Shown: positions 9,344-20,368 of the stretch, one piece after another
Position numbering within the stretch: position 1 is the first letter of the stretch
How the letters are laid out: each line of letters starts with the position of its first letter
DNA from: Candidatus Baldrarchaeum yapensis
GTDB lineage: Archaea; Asgardarchaeota; Baldrarchaeia; Baldrarchaeales; Baldrarchaeaceae
Direction: 5' to 3'
Assembly (NCBI GenBank): GCA_016840465.1
Contig: JAEOSH010000002.1
Span: 1 to 36,781 of the forward strand
DNA: 36,781 nucleotides
Made by a program: the position numbers and the translations under genes
Notes under the pieces: generated by a model
Databases searched by the model: none
What the model was told of the DNA's origin: nothing
What the model saw: the letters and a program-made list of their open reading frames with translations, nothing else

Positions 9344-10132
9344 ATGAGCAAAAAGATTGCGCTTTTGGTGTCATACTTGGGGTGTGGCTACTTCGGTTTT
9401 CAATTACAAAAGGAAAAGATGACTGTTGAGAGGGTTCTACTTAATGTATTAAGCGAAGCAAAACTACTCAATGAAAATCAGAGGTTGGAATTTGCCAGCA
9501 GAACTGATACAGGAGTACACGCGTTATGCCAAGTAGTGTCATTTCTTCCGAGGAAATCATTTGAGCCTTCCGATATAGACAATTTGAATTCCCTATTACC
9601 TGATAATATCAAAATTTGGGGATATTCTTATGTTGACAAATCCTTTAATCCACGATATGACGCTTTATATCGTCATTATGTCTTTTTAAAACCATATGAA
9701 GGCGAAAATGTGCTCTTAATGAACGCATTTGCTAAATTTTTTCTTGGTCAACATGATTTTAGAAAGTTCATTATAAGACCCGTACCTAAGAATACCTTCA
9801 GGAGAGTTTATCAAATAACATGTAATGTATGGCGTGACTTTTTGAGAATAGACGTTGTCGGAAGAAGTTTCGCGCGAGGAATGATAAAATCGATAGTATC
9901 GGCACTGCTGATATCTTCGATAAACAAAAATTTTATTTATAAGTTCAGGTACTTGGCTAGTCCGATATCTAGGACAATTTTTCCCATTCCCAAAAAGAAG
10001 TATGGAACTGGACTCATATTATTTGATGTATGTTATCCGTCCGATGTTTCGTTTATAAAGATAGAAAATATCAGAAATTATATGTTTAGAAAAATTGTCG
10101 AGTATATTAGTGGGTATATTGAGGGGTGTTAG
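9344..10132 (+). CDS. truA: tRNA pseudouridine synthase A
   Basis: VSYLGCGYFGFQLQ and the catalytic motif ASRTDTGVHALCQVVSF. Confidence 0.92.
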   Translation: MSKKIALLVSYLGCGYFGFQLQKEKMTVERVLLNVLSEAKLLNENQRLEFASRTDTGVHALCQVVSFLPRKSFEPSDIDNLNSLLPDNIKIWGYSYVDKSFNPRYDALYRHYVFLKPYEGENVLLMNAFAKFFLGQHDFRKFIIRPVPKNTFRRVYQITCNVWRDFLRIDVVGRSFARGMIKSIVSALLISSINKNFIYKFRYLASPISRTIFPIPKKKYGTGLILFDVCYPSDVSFIKIENIRNYMFRKIVEYISGYIEGC

Positions 10133-11358
10133 ACTCTACTTGCCTTTTTTATGTATTCTATCTCATTCTTGTTAAAGTCGAACCATTTAAGCAATTTTTC
10201 GCCTATACTTGGATTTACTCTGTTTATGATCACTATATAAGGTAGATACTCCGTAATTGCACGCTTAACGGATACATGACATCTTCTTTTTATTTTCTCA
10301 CCAATGGAGTTGAGAATTTCACGTTCCTCCTTTGTTTTGCTCATCTCTTTTATCAACGAGGGAAAATTATATTTCACAAATTTGAATCTCGATCTTGTTC
10401 TTGCGAGAGCAACTCCAGCGGTCATGAGATCCATAGCGTATGATAGCAATTTCCAGTTCTGCTCCCTATGAATTCTCCCGAGATAGACATCAGCCCTTGA
10501 TAAAGCGTCATAAGCATTTGCCAGTTCGAGGGGATCCTCCATGTGATGTGGAATATTTTCGTTTATCCATTGCAATAGCATTTCATAGTCAACATCGGCC
10601 ATACCCGCCGCAATTATTGCTCTCCGTGCGCTCTGAGATGCGAATATCATACGTAAAACTTCGAATATATTCTGTTCTCTATCACGTTTTGCTAAAAGCA
10701 TAAGGTCCTCCTTTGTAATGGTTTTCTTTCCCCTTGCAATGGCCTCAAGATCGTTAATTGCAGATCGCAAGTCGCCCTCGGCATTTTTCGCTATCATTTT
10801 TAGAATTTCAGGAGATACCGTAATGCCCTCTTTTGCGCAAATGGCCTTTAAGATTCTAATAATTTCTGTTTCACGCACCTTTTTGTACTCTATCAATTCA
10901 CAAACACTACGGAGTGAACTTAGTTTCGGATCCCACGCATCATTTGCTGTTAGAACAACAGGTGCTTGTGTAGACTTTATTACATCAATTATGGCTTTAA
11001 GTCCTCCTCTATCTTCACGCGCAGATACGCCATCAACTTCATCGATTAATATGATTTTTCCCTTTTTCCCGAAAAGGGACATTTGCATTGCGGCAGAGCC
11101 AGCAATTCTCATTATGGATTTTGCATCTCTCACGTCGCTTGCATTCATTTCTACAACTTCGTAACCCAGTTCTCTAGCAATAACATATACACTAATGGTC
11201 TTTCCAGTGCCTGGTGGGCCGTAAATTAATGCCACCTTTCCACCAGGCTTCCAAGTTTTTATAAAATTTAGCAACTTCAAGACAGCATCTTTATTTACAA
11301 GCTCGTCTATCCTCTTAGGTGCATGTTTTATCGTCCAAGGAGCTTCATTCTTTTCCAT
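10129..11358 (-). CDS. rfcL: replication factor C large subunit
   Basis: [47 protein letters not shown]. Confidence 0.95.
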   Translation of the reverse strand: MEKNEAPWTIKHAPKRIDELVNKDAVLKLLNFIKTWKPGGKVALIYGPPGTGKTISVYVIARELGYEVVEMNASDVRDAKSIMRIAGSAAMQMSLFGKKGKIILIDEVDGVSAREDRGGLKAIIDVIKSTQAPVVLTANDAWDPKLSSLRSVCELIEYKKVRETEIIRILKAICAKEGITVSPEILKMIAKNAEGDLRSAINDLEAIARGKKTITKEDLMLLAKRDREQNIFEVLRMIFASQSARRAIIAAGMADVDYEMLLQWINENIPHHMEDPLELANAYDALSRADVYLGRIHREQNWKLLSYAMDLMTAGVALARTRSRFKFVKYNFPSLIKEMSKTKEEREILNSIGEKIKRRCHVSVKRAITEYLPYIVIINRVNPSIGEKLLKWFDFNKNEIEYIKKASRV

Positions 11359-12332
11359 TAAAGTCCCCTCTTTATCTGACTGCCTGCGAGAGCAAATTGA
11401 GCAAGTAATGCACTTAACTGGATTTCTTCATGTGCACCCTCACTTATTCTAAAGTCTATTTCGCCCGTTACGTCAGCAAGTCTTACTTTCCATGCTTCTG
11501 GGAGGTCCAAATTGAATATTTCCCTATGGATCTGCCTTATGATGTCTATACCTGACAGACCATACCTTATTAACAACTCTCTCAACTTTGCTCTAGCGTC
11601 CAGGAACTTTCCATCGAGAGCCATTTTTAACATTTCACGAACTTCCTCTGGGCGTGCCCTTCCCGTTACCTTATATACGGTTTCCGCATCTATAACCTTG
11701 CCCAGCGCCGCCGCTGCCTGTAAGGTGTTTATTGCTCGTCTCATATCCCCCTCTGCGATGTAAAGAATAGCGTTGATAGCGTCATCCGTTACCTCAATTC
11801 CCTCCTGTTCTGCAATCCATCTTAGTCTTTTTGCGATGTCTTCATCTTTTAATGGTGCGAAACGAAATATTGCACACCTACTCTGAATAGGTTCTATTAT
11901 TTTCGAGGAGTAGTTACATATGAGGATGAACCTGCATGTTCTTGTGTATCTCTCCATGGTCCTACGAAGGGCTTGTTGTGCGTCAGCCGTCATGTTATCG
12001 GCCTCATCCAACGCTATGATTTTAAAGGGAGCACCACCATAAGGTGCCGTTCGCGCAAATTCCTTCACAGTGGTTCTAATAACATCAATACCACGTGCAT
12101 CACTTGCATTTAACTCCATGAAGTTCGCGTCCATAGTATCTTGGAATAGTTCTCTTGCTAAGCAGAGAGCAGCAGTCGTTTTCCCAGTTCCTGGTGGACC
12201 CGCGAACAGACAATGAGGCATCGACCTCTGCTCTACAAAACTCTTAAGTCTCTTCACAATCTCCTCTTGATTCACTATATCATCAAGCACTCTTGGCCTG
12301 TACTTTTCTGTCCACATGATTTCCTCGGCCAT
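11358..12332 (-). CDS. rfcS: replication factor C small subunit, intein-free
   Basis: [65 protein letters not shown]. Confidence 0.97.
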   Translation of the reverse strand: MAEEIMWTEKYRPRVLDDIVNQEEIVKRLKSFVEQRSMPHCLFAGPPGTGKTTAALCLARELFQDTMDANFMELNASDARGIDVIRTTVKEFARTAPYGGAPFKIIALDEADNMTADAQQALRRTMERYTRTCRFILICNYSSKIIEPIQSRCAIFRFAPLKDEDIAKRLRWIAEQEGIEVTDDAINAILYIAEGDMRRAINTLQAAAALGKVIDAETVYKVTGRARPEEVREMLKMALDGKFLDARAKLRELLIRYGLSGIDIIRQIHREIFNLDLPEAWKVRLADVTGEIDFRISEGAHEEIQLSALLAQFALAGSQIKRGL

Positions 12333-12470
12333 CTTTAAACTTCCCCCGCTACACGTTCCTAGAACTCTGAGGATATATATGATGTTGTTCTCGCAGAATT
12401 ACCATTTCGATAGAGTTATCCGTTATTAGGAAAGCCATTTGTGTTATAAAGATTTTTAGAACGGAAAATG

Positions 12471-12899
12471 TTAGATGTCAAGAACAAATCTAATAACATA
12501 ACGGTCTTTCTCCTTTTTTATCTCCATTTGCGCATAGGTTACCGCTTTTACCTCGGTCCCCCTTGTATGCTTCTTTTCATCAAATCTTTCGCCCGTAACC
12601 TCAGCCTCTAACTCATACTCTTTACCGACCTTTCTTATTCTTTTGACATTAAATTTTGAAAACAACAACAATTCTGTATTAAATATGAACAGCAATTCTT
12701 CAAGCCACATGTACAGCAATGCGTAAAGATCTTCCGCTCTCACATGTACTTCTCTCGTTTCTCTCGGCTCCACCTTCGCCGTGTCGGTCATCACTTCGAA
12801 CATTCCATGTGCGGCCCATCCAAAAGCCTCTTCTAACGTTTCACCCCAAGCCTCTATAAGCACGTCTGCTGTATGGTCAAGAAATCTAAAACCACCCAT
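12471..12899 (-). CDS. archease
   Basis: GFRFLDHTADVLIEAWGETLEEAFGWAAHGMFEVM ... KKHTRGTEVKAVTYAQMEI. Confidence 0.95.
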   Translation of the reverse strand: MGGFRFLDHTADVLIEAWGETLEEAFGWAAHGMFEVMTDTAKVEPRETREVHVRAEDLYALLYMWLEELLFIFNTELLLFSKFNVKRIRKVGKEYELEAEVTGERFDEKKHTRGTEVKAVTYAQMEIKKEKDRYVIRFVLDI

Positions 12900-12930
12900 T
12901 TAAACCACGCTCAAAGCATTAAATAATAAA

Positions 12931-13020
12931 TGGCGCCGGGGGCGGGATTCGAACCCGCGCGGCCCCCGAGGGGCCACGGGCTCTCAAGGCCCGCGCCGTG
13001 GTCCACTTGGCTACCCCGGC
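12931..13020 (-). tRNA. tRNA-Ser (anticodon UGA), long variable arm, CCA encoded
   Basis: Minus strand GCCGGGGTAGCCAAGTGGACCACGGCGCGGGCCTTGAGAGCCCG...; anticodon loop CTTGAGA; GC-rich variable arm GCCCCTCGGGGGC. Confidence 0.92.
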
Positions 13021-13125
13021 AACCTCCGCTCTTTTTTCTTTACATTAACACTCAGATAAATATATCTCTTTGATAAACACTTAAGTCCGTTAGTACACAT
13101 TGCCATACGGATAAGATGAAAATCG

Positions 13126-14016
13126 GTGCTGGCCGTGTTCCCACCACCAAAGAGGAAGACATCGATTGAAGTTTTTATCCCAGCGTCGCTCTTAGAGGAC
13201 TCTCCTGATCTTAAAATGAAGACCATGAAACTTGGTTTTATTGCACGTGCCTTTGCGATCTATCGTGTTGACAAAGTAGTGATATATCCTGATAGGAGTT
13301 TTGATGAACAATATGATGATATGAACTTCATAGAGTTGATATTAAGTTATATGAAAACGCCACAATATCTCAGAAAGCACGTATATCCGTTAATGCCAGA
13401 ATTGAGATATGTGGGATTATTGCCGCCACTTGCAACGCCCAACCATCCATTAGCAAGATCTTCTAGGGACATTTCGGAGGAATATAGGGAGGGATTTGTC
13501 CTTAAGATAAAAGGAGGTGCCGCAATTATAGATGCGGGGCTTGAAAGATACATTACATTAAAACTCTCGTATGTGCCGTCACGGATAAAAGTTGGAGATT
13601 TTGTGCTTCTAAGAGTTTATAGGGATAATGATCGCATTTCTTGCGAGGTTGTAGATAAGAACTCTGTGAGCACTTTCCTTTGCTATGATGTGCAAAAAAT
13701 TCGACATACTATTGGAAAATACTTGCAGAGAAAAAGAAATTATTACGATCTAATAATTGCGACATCGCGCTACGGAGTTCACATTACAAAAATCATGAAT
13801 GAGATAAAAGGGAAACTTAAGAATGCCAGAACAATTGCAGTGCTATTTGGTGGACCATATGAGGGGTTATTTGAGATTCTCAAACGAGAAGGTTTAAGAC
13901 TTGATGAAGTTACCGATTTTATAATCAATACGATACCGTACCAAGGTACTAGGACTGTGAGAACCGAAGAGGCTATACACGCTACACTTGCAATCCTTAA
14001 TATCATCATGCAATAA
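13126..14016 (+). CDS. SPOUT-class RNA methyltransferase-like protein, SPOUT1/CENP-32-like
   Basis: TSIEVFIPASLLEDSPDLKMKTMKLGFIARAFAIYRVDKVVIYPD; C-terminal AVLFGGPYEGLFEI...FIINTIPYQGTRTVRTEEAIHATLAILNI. Located directly upstream of rpl3. Confidence 0.8.
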   Translation: MLAVFPPPKRKTSIEVFIPASLLEDSPDLKMKTMKLGFIARAFAIYRVDKVVIYPDRSFDEQYDDMNFIELILSYMKTPQYLRKHVYPLMPELRYVGLLPPLATPNHPLARSSRDISEEYREGFVLKIKGGAAIIDAGLERYITLKLSYVPSRIKVGDFVLLRVYRDNDRISCEVVDKNSVSTFLCYDVQKIRHTIGKYLQRKRNYYDLIIATSRYGVHITKIMNEIKGKLKNARTIAVLFGGPYEGLFEILKREGLRLDEVTDFIINTIPYQGTRTVRTEEAIHATLAILNIIMQ

Positions 14017-14081
14017 CTTTTTATCAACGTGTAAGTTAGGATAGGAACGTTCAGATGAATGCAGTAGAAGGGTGAAGATCA

Positions 14082-15101
14082 TTGGGTCATCGCCGGACAC
14101 ATGCACCTAAGCGCGGATCGCTCGCATATCTACCTAGAGGAAGGGCTGCCCGGCCAATTGGCAGAATCAGAAATTGGCCCGAATACGATGGAAAACCGAC
14201 AATATTGGGATTTGCAGCATATAAGGCTGGAATGACACACGCTATTATTGTTGATACAACAAATGAAAAAAGTCCACTTTATGGCCAAGAAGTTGCAAAG
14301 GCGGTCACGATTTTAGATGCACCACCACTCGTAGCGTGTGGGATACGGGCTTATGTTGAAACACCATACGGGTTGAGGACGTTTTCTGAAGTTTGGGCAC
14401 CGGAACTTTATGAAGATCTTTCGAGAGTTTTTCCTCTACCGAAAAAGTATGATTTTGACGCTGCATTGCAAAAGATAGAGGATAACTTGGGGAACATTTC
14501 TGAACTTAGAATGATAGTCCACACACTCCCACGTCTTGCAGCAGGAGTTCCTAAGAAGAAACCTGATATCATGGAATACAAGATAGGAGGAGGGACAATC
14601 GAGGAGCAATGGGAGTATGCAAAGAGTATTCTAGGCTCGGAGATAAGAACTAAGGATGTTCTCAAGGAGGGACAGTACGTAGATGTTATAGCTATCACTA
14701 AGGGTAAAGGATTCGAGGGGCCCGTTAAAAGATGGGGCGTGAAAATACTTCCACGTAAGAAAAGGAAAGGTAGGAGAAAAGTTGGTTCCATAGGTCCCTG
14801 GCATCCAGCGCGTGTTAGTTACACGGTACCCAGAGCAGGACAGCTGGGGTACCACCAGCGTACAGAATACAACAAGTTAATACTTAAGATTGGAGAGTGT
14901 GGAGAGGAGGTTGTTCCCAGCGGTGGTTTTCCGCATTATGGTGTGATAAAAGGAGATTACATAATATTACTTGGGTCAGTACCGGGGCCCGCGAAGAGAC
15001 TTATAAGGTTGCGTTACGCAATAAGGCCACCAGACAACAATCCGTTCATTACACCTCCTAAGATTGTGTATCTCAGTTTATCATCAAAAATTGCAAAATG
15101 A
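14082..15101 (+). CDS. rpl3: 50S ribosomal protein L3 (TTG start)
   Basis: [62 protein letters not shown]. Confidence 0.97.
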   Translation: MGHRRTHAPKRGSLAYLPRGRAARPIGRIRNWPEYDGKPTILGFAAYKAGMTHAIIVDTTNEKSPLYGQEVAKAVTILDAPPLVACGIRAYVETPYGLRTFSEVWAPELYEDLSRVFPLPKKYDFDAALQKIEDNLGNISELRMIVHTLPRLAAGVPKKKPDIMEYKIGGGTIEEQWEYAKSILGSEIRTKDVLKEGQYVDVIAITKGKGFEGPVKRWGVKILPRKKRKGRRKVGSIGPWHPARVSYTVPRAGQLGYHQRTEYNKLILKIGECGEEVVPSGGFPHYGVIKGDYIILLGSVPGPAKRLIRLRYAIRPPDNNPFITPPKIVYLSLSSKIAK

Positions 15102-15112
15102 TGGTGTTAACA

Positions 15113-15889
15113 ATGAAGGTTCATGTATATTCGCTAGAAGGGGAACCCATTAAAGAAATAACGTTACCGGAGGTTTTTAACACACCTCTTCGCCCAGACC
15201 TCATAAGAAGAGCTGTCATATCTGCGATAACAGCCAGAATACAGCCTTACGGCGTCGACAAAATGGCCGGAAAGAGAAAGACCGCTGAAAGTTGGGGGGC
15301 AGGATACGGTCTTGCAAGAGTCCCCCGCATCAAAGGTTGGGGTTATCCGGCTGCTGGAAGGGCTGCCATTGCCCCTATGACTGTCGGGGGAAGAAGAGCA
15401 CATCCACCAGTTCCAGAAAAGAAAATATGGGAGAGAATAAACAAAAAGGAGAGACTCTTAGCGCTAAAATCGGCAATTGCAGCAACTGCAAATATAGATC
15501 TTGTGAGGCGAAGAGGGCATATTGTGGACGAAGTGCCCGAATTGCCTTTAGTGATCTCGGATGAGTTTCAGAAAATCAAAAAGACTAGGGAGGCTCGTGA
15601 GATTTTTATGAAATTGGGATTATGGCCGGATCTTGTCCGTGCAAAAGAGGGTGTCAGAATACGTGCGGGAATAGGGAAGATGCGAGGGCGAAAGTACAAG
15701 AAACCCAAAGGACCTTTGATTGTGGTATACGAGGATAATGGTATTGTTAAGGCGATAAGAAACTTTCCTGGAGTTGATGTGGTGACTGTCAACTTATTAA
15801 ACGTGGAGATATTGGCACCAGGGGCTCATCCAGGACGACTCACTCTTTGGACGGAATCTGCAATTAATTACCTCAATCACTGGCCTTAA
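15113..15889 (+). CDS. rpl4: 50S ribosomal protein L4
   Basis: [47 protein letters not shown]; the ORF track starts earlier at 15098. Confidence 0.96.
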   Translation: MKVHVYSLEGEPIKEITLPEVFNTPLRPDLIRRAVISAITARIQPYGVDKMAGKRKTAESWGAGYGLARVPRIKGWGYPAAGRAAIAPMTVGGRRAHPPVPEKKIWERINKKERLLALKSAIAATANIDLVRRRGHIVDEVPELPLVISDEFQKIKKTREAREIFMKLGLWPDLVRAKEGVRIRAGIGKMRGRKYKKPKGPLIVVYEDNGIVKAIRNFPGVDVVTVNLLNVEILAPGAHPGRLTLWTESAINYLNHWP

Positions 15890-15901
15890 AGGTGATAATG
15901 C

Positions 15902-16171
15902 ATGAAATTCGACCCATATAGTATCATACTTGGGATTGTGATGACCGAGAAAACACACAGATTGATGGAGATGGAAAACAAATTGACATTTATCGTCAGA
16001 AGAGATGCAAATAAAACTATGATTAAGCGTGCTGTTGAGGAGTTGTTTGGCGTTAAGGTGGAGAAGGTAAATACTTTGATAATGCCGGATGGTAAGAAAA
16101 AGGCTTACGTTAAGCTGAAACCTGAGTATAGCGCCGTCGATGTTGCGTCAAAAATGGGCGTGTTAATATAA
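15902..16171 (+). CDS. rpl23: 50S ribosomal protein L23
   Basis: [59 protein letters not shown]. Confidence 0.96.
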   Translation: MKFDPYSIILGIVMTEKTHRLMEMENKLTFIVRRDANKTMIKRAVEELFGVKVEKVNTLIMPDGKKKAYVKLKPEYSAVDVASKMGVLI

Positions 16172-16192
16172 TAATCACATGAGGGGTTAGAA

Positions 16193-16912
16193 ATGGGTAA
16201 AAGGATACTAGTCCAGAGGAAAGGAAGAGGAGGACCAACATTCAGAGCGCCTTCACACAAGAGAATAGCACCTGTGAAATATCCGCCGCTCGATCCAAAT
16301 GTTACGATAAAGGGCAAAGTCGTCGATCTGGTTCACGAGCCTGGAAGATGCATGCCTGTTGCATTTATCAAATTGGAAAACGGACAGGAATGCGTATTAT
16401 TGCCGCATGAGGGATGTTATATAGGAGAGGAGATAGTGATAGGAGCAAATGCGCCCATCAAGATGGGCAATATACTCCCCTTGAAGGCAATTCCTGAAGG
16501 AACCCCCATATTCAATATTGAGAGCGAGCCAGGGGACGGCGGGAAATTTGTAAGGGCCTCAGGCACCTATGCTGTAATAACGACAAAAACTGCAACTAGC
16601 GTTTATGTGCAATTGCCATCGGGAAAAGTTAGAGAATTTCATCCTAACTGTCGTGCAACAATTGGTGTAGTCGCTGGTGGTGGAAGAACTGAGAAGCCAT
16701 TTGTGAAAGCGGGTAAAGTTTACCATCTATCTAAGGCCAAAAGTTGGAAATGGCCAGTGGTCAGGGGCGTTGCCATGAACCCTGTAGCGCACCCACACGG
16801 TGGTGGTAGTCATCAATCGCCTAGAAAACCCACCACAGTTTCGAGGAATGCTCCTCCGGGAAGAAAAGTTGGTCACATTGCTGCTAGGAGAACTGGACGC
16901 AAGAAGAAATAA
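16193..16912 (+). CDS. rpl2: 50S ribosomal protein L2
   Basis: MGKRILVQRKGRGGPTFRAPSHKR; GVAMNPVAHPHGGGSHQ. Confidence 0.97.
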   Translation: MGKRILVQRKGRGGPTFRAPSHKRIAPVKYPPLDPNVTIKGKVVDLVHEPGRCMPVAFIKLENGQECVLLPHEGCYIGEEIVIGANAPIKMGNILPLKAIPEGTPIFNIESEPGDGGKFVRASGTYAVITTKTATSVYVQLPSGKVREFHPNCRATIGVVAGGGRTEKPFVKAGKVYHLSKAKSWKWPVVRGVAMNPVAHPHGGGSHQSPRKPTTVSRNAPPGRKVGHIAARRTGRKKK

Positions 16913-17110
16913 CCATCCATTTTTGTCTTGTTATTAGAAATTTATACCGTCAAAAATTTTCCGATTATCAAAAATTTGCAATTTTTACATTGGATCATCA
17001 TTTCTAACTCATTATTGTCTACAACATTTATGATTCGATTATAACGTATGCGACGATTCTTTCCTATAGAGGTACTACTTTATCTTTACCGATATTCCCT
17101 TGCTATTCCT

Positions 17111-17123
17111 AAACTATTTATAC
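17111..17123 (+). promoter_or_regulatory. candidate BRE/TATA promoter for the RHH-ftsZ transcription unit
   Basis: aaactatttatac about 55 nt upstream of the RHH start, after an AT-rich intergenic region that follows rpl2. Confidence 0.4.
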
Positions 17124-17170
17124 AAACGTCACTGCTAACTTATTGTACCATATTGCGGAGAATGGAGGTT

Positions 17171-17341
17171 ATGAAAATGAAATTAATAACAGTGCACATA
17201 CCCGAGGCCTATCTCAAAGGGCTTGATGAACTTGTCAAGAATAAAATGTACCCCAACAGAAGTGAGGCAATTCGTGTAGCAATTAGGGATTTGCTGAAAA
17301 GGGAACTTTGGAGGAACAATATCGATGTCTGTGAGGTGTGA
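17171..17341 (+). CDS. ribbon-helix-helix (CopG-like) protein
   Basis: MKLITVHIPEAYLKGLDELVKNKMYPNRSEAIRVAIRDLLKREL. Start placed at the ATG after GGAGGTT rather than the track's 17048. Confidence 0.85.
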   Translation: MKMKLITVHIPEAYLKGLDELVKNKMYPNRSEAIRVAIRDLLKRELWRNNIDVCEV

Positions 17342-17347
17342 TCGCCG

Positions 17348-18553
17348 TTGAAATTCCTCATAAAAGACGCAGTTTCGCATTCAAAACTCGAGGGGCATAG
17401 ATCTTATAGCAGGGAACCTGGAAGAGCGCGAATAGTCGTAATAGGTACAGGAGGGGCTGGAAACAACACAATTAACAGATTAATGACGATAGGAATCCAA
17501 GGGGCTGAGTGCATAGCCGTTAATACCGACAAACAGCATCTAGACAGCATAAAAGCTCACAGGAAGATCCTAATTGGGGAAAATTTGACACATGGGCTCG
17601 GAACTGGAGGTTTTCCGGAGATTGGTGCAGCGGCTGCGGAGGAAAGTAGAGACGTGCTGGAGGACGTATTAAGAGATGCGGATCTCGTATTTATAGCTGC
17701 AGGAATGGGTGGAGGAACCGGAACCGGAAGTGCGCCTGTTATTGCAGAAATTGCTAAAGAGGCCGGCGCAATTGTAGTGGGAGTTGTCACAATGCCGTTT
17801 CATATAGAGAAGGCACGGATAAAGAAAGCAAAGGAAGGTCTTAAAAGACTGTTGCAACGAGCCGATACGGTGGTTGTGATAGACAATAATAGACTGCTCG
17901 ATCTGGTACCTGACTTGCCGATTGAGGAGGCATTTAGTGTTGCTGACGAAATACTTGCAAATATGGTGAAGGGGATCACTGAGACAATAGCCTTACCATC
18001 ATTGATAAATTTAGACTTCGCGGATGTACGGGCAATAATGTCAAATGGCGGCGTTGCAATGGTAGGGATAGGAGAAGGAGAGGGTAAGGATAGGGGCAGA
18101 GAGGCTGTGAAAAATGCAATATTTAACCCGTTACTCGACGTTGACATAACAGGTGCAAAGGGCGCGCTTGTTCACGTGAGCGGCAGCCTTAATATGACCC
18201 TGAAGGAGGCAGCCATGTGCGCAGAGTTCGTCGCAGAAAAAATGGATGATAACGCACGTATAATTTGGGGTGCACGTATAGATCCAACTTTGGATCCCGA
18301 TGTGCTGAGATGCATATTGATAGTAACTGGTGTAAAGAGTCCGCACATACTTGGAAGGAACAGTAATGACAATGAGGAATTATTTAAGGAAAGGTATGGA
18401 AGCTTGGATGAGGAGGATGATTCATTAGATTTGCTGGATGCAGGATTTCAGCCGCCTAACTATTTAAAGGCGGTACTTAAGGGAAAGAGATTCCAGAAAA
18501 GACAACCAAGGTTCGAACTCGAGAAATACATAACTCCATTAAAATCAAAATGA
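17348..18553 (+). CDS. ftsZ: cell division protein FtsZ (TTG start)
   Basis: [37 protein letters not shown] tubulin/FtsZ signature. Confidence 0.96.
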   Translation: MKFLIKDAVSHSKLEGHRSYSREPGRARIVVIGTGGAGNNTINRLMTIGIQGAECIAVNTDKQHLDSIKAHRKILIGENLTHGLGTGGFPEIGAAAAEESRDVLEDVLRDADLVFIAAGMGGGTGTGSAPVIAEIAKEAGAIVVGVVTMPFHIEKARIKKAKEGLKRLLQRADTVVVIDNNRLLDLVPDLPIEEAFSVADEILANMVKGITETIALPSLINLDFADVRAIMSNGGVAMVGIGEGEGKDRGREAVKNAIFNPLLDVDITGAKGALVHVSGSLNMTLKEAAMCAEFVAEKMDDNARIIWGARIDPTLDPDVLRCILIVTGVKSPHILGRNSNDNEELFKERYGSLDEEDDSLDLLDAGFQPPNYLKAVLKGKRFQKRQPRFELEKYITPLKSK

Positions 18554-18639
18554 TTACTGCAATGTGTTTCCTAACTACACTACCATTGTATTAGTACCTC
18601 TGGACCTTTCTGAAGAATGAACATTTATAGTTTATTCCT

Positions 18640-19790
18640 CCATTCACGCCACCTCCCATCGTGCGGCGAAACGCGCACCGGCGAGCGACCGAAATGCGGT
18701 ACGGTGGGCGCGACACTAAGCAATATCATGCAAACTCTAAACATCAGCCGGAGGCGGACCCGCATCGACCTCCCACTAGAAGAAGAGCAAAATAAGCGCA
18801 TCAAGAAAACATGTGTGGCTCGTCGGGGCCGGATCACAGCGCGAAATCAGGTAAACATATGAAAAATAAATGACCGCAGAAACAAGTAACCAAAAACCAT
18901 CTAAGCGCAACGCTGCGCGAGCACGTCCGCGCCCTTTGCACCTTCACCATTCTATTACGCGTCTCAACGCCCACCTCCGCCAGTACTCCAAAGCATCGCC
19001 CAACGATAAGTCACGGCACACAATCACAATCCGCTTCCCCGCGCCGGTAAACAACGAGATCGACCCTTATCTGCCTCCTTCCGCCGCTCGCGCTCACAAC
19101 GTACGGAACAACGTGCGGACCGTCGCCGCTCAGACCCTTCAGAACCCTCTTTATGCCCGCCGTCCTCCTGGCGGCGATTGCAAATGAAGTATTCCTTCTC
19201 GCGAGAACCTCCATGACCTCCACGGAGAAAAAGCCGCAATCCGTGTAGACCCTCTTGATTCCGAACCCCAGCCTCTCGATGTCATGAAGCACCGTCTCCA
19301 CGGCGTCGGCGTGATTGTCGAACATGGAGAGGGGCCGTCGATGGCGGCCGCCACAACATACCTGTGCACGTAGCACCTCCTGGTAGGTGAGTGGTGGACC
19401 CACTCGTCGCGCGTGCCGAAGTAGGGAACTTCAATTATGTCGATCGTGATCGACCCTTCTGCGGCACAGCACTCCGGCGGCGATCTCCCCGAGGGTCTCG
19501 TTGATCTTCTCGGCGTCGCGCATTCCTATTTTCCTCAGTTGGAACGCCACTGAGTCGGGATGCACATGAAGTGGCCACGCGGCGGGTGTCACGAAGTCGT
19601 CGGAGACAGTAGCCTTCGTCAGGAACCAGGAGAGAGCCTCCCGATGGGGCTTGTAGCCACGTATGGAGCACGAGAGCACCCTTGCGATCGCCGATGCGCG
19701 TTTTGCCTTTTCGATGTTGTACCGGGCTCTCATACTTTTAAGTGCCAATGAGCAGCCGCATAACCCCTTCGCATTCTCCGAGAAGAAGCT
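18640..19790 (-). mobile_element. degraded DDE (IS4-superfamily-like) insertion sequence/transposase pseudogene
   Basis: GC-rich island. Minus-strand fragments in shifted frames include ...IDIIEVPYFGTRDEWVHHSPTRRC and VETVLHDIERLGFGIKRVYTDCGFFSVEVMEVLARRNTSFAIAARR, with frameshifts and stops throughout. Confidence 0.65.
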
Positions 19791-19849
19791 TCAGAAGTAC
19801 TATTGTATATCAAATTTCTCATCAGTCTAAACCGGTTGTTTAATTTGTT

Positions 19850-20230
19850 TCATTCTAACTTAAGCCCAATAGTGACTTTTTCGTATAATTTCAGTTCAGG
19901 GTCGGCTTCCTTCTTGCATTCTAGTTTAAACATAAGCCCGCCTAAAGATATGTAATATGTTTTTGTATCGTTACTGGAGATTATTCTAAAGACTTCGCCA
20001 ACGCCTTCTATATCGAGATCCTCTGACACGTTTTCGTCCTTTATTATCATTATTTTGAGTTGTGAACCCTCCGAGATCAAACGTCCTCTTTCTTTTAATT
20101 TTTCTTCAACTACACTAGGGATATCGAGAGTAACCTTGCTTTTTTTATCGAGGGATTCCGCATGCAAGATTCTTAAGTTCTCAAATATCGTCTCTTCCAA
20201 CTTGACAATTGTTGCATCGATAGTTATCAT
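19850..20230 (-). CDS. probable DNA-directed RNA polymerase subunit Rpo8 (RpoG)
   Basis: 126 aa OB-fold-like protein ending EVFRIISSNDTKTYYISLGGLMFKLECKKEADPELKLYEKVTIGLKLE, resembling the Rpo8 pattern (ISLxGLLxKI...LxxxxxVxxxxK). Confidence 0.55.
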   Translation of the reverse strand: MITIDATIVKLEETIFENLRILHAESLDKKSKVTLDIPSVVEEKLKERGRLISEGSQLKIMIIKDENVSEDLDIEGVGEVFRIISSNDTKTYYISLGGLMFKLECKKEADPELKLYEKVTIGLKLE

Positions 20231-20368
20231 TTCAATTTGCCCCCAGTTATGACTAGAATGATAACTGCTCCTTACCGAGTTAAAAACCTTAAGTTTTTAT
20301 AAACACATAGCGATTGACTTATATTGTCAGTACTGATGATGAGTAAAAAGCATCTGGTGTTTCGGTAA

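Noticed and set aside
11358-12332. Inteins in RFC small subunit or PolB
   Set aside because: These are common archaeal intein sites, but both proteins read continuously through their conserved motifs with no insertion.
17557-18372. Several antisense ORFs inside ftsZ and other conserved genes
   Set aside because: They are low-complexity Ser/Thr-rich translations opposite strongly conserved coding sequence, typical of spurious antisense frames.
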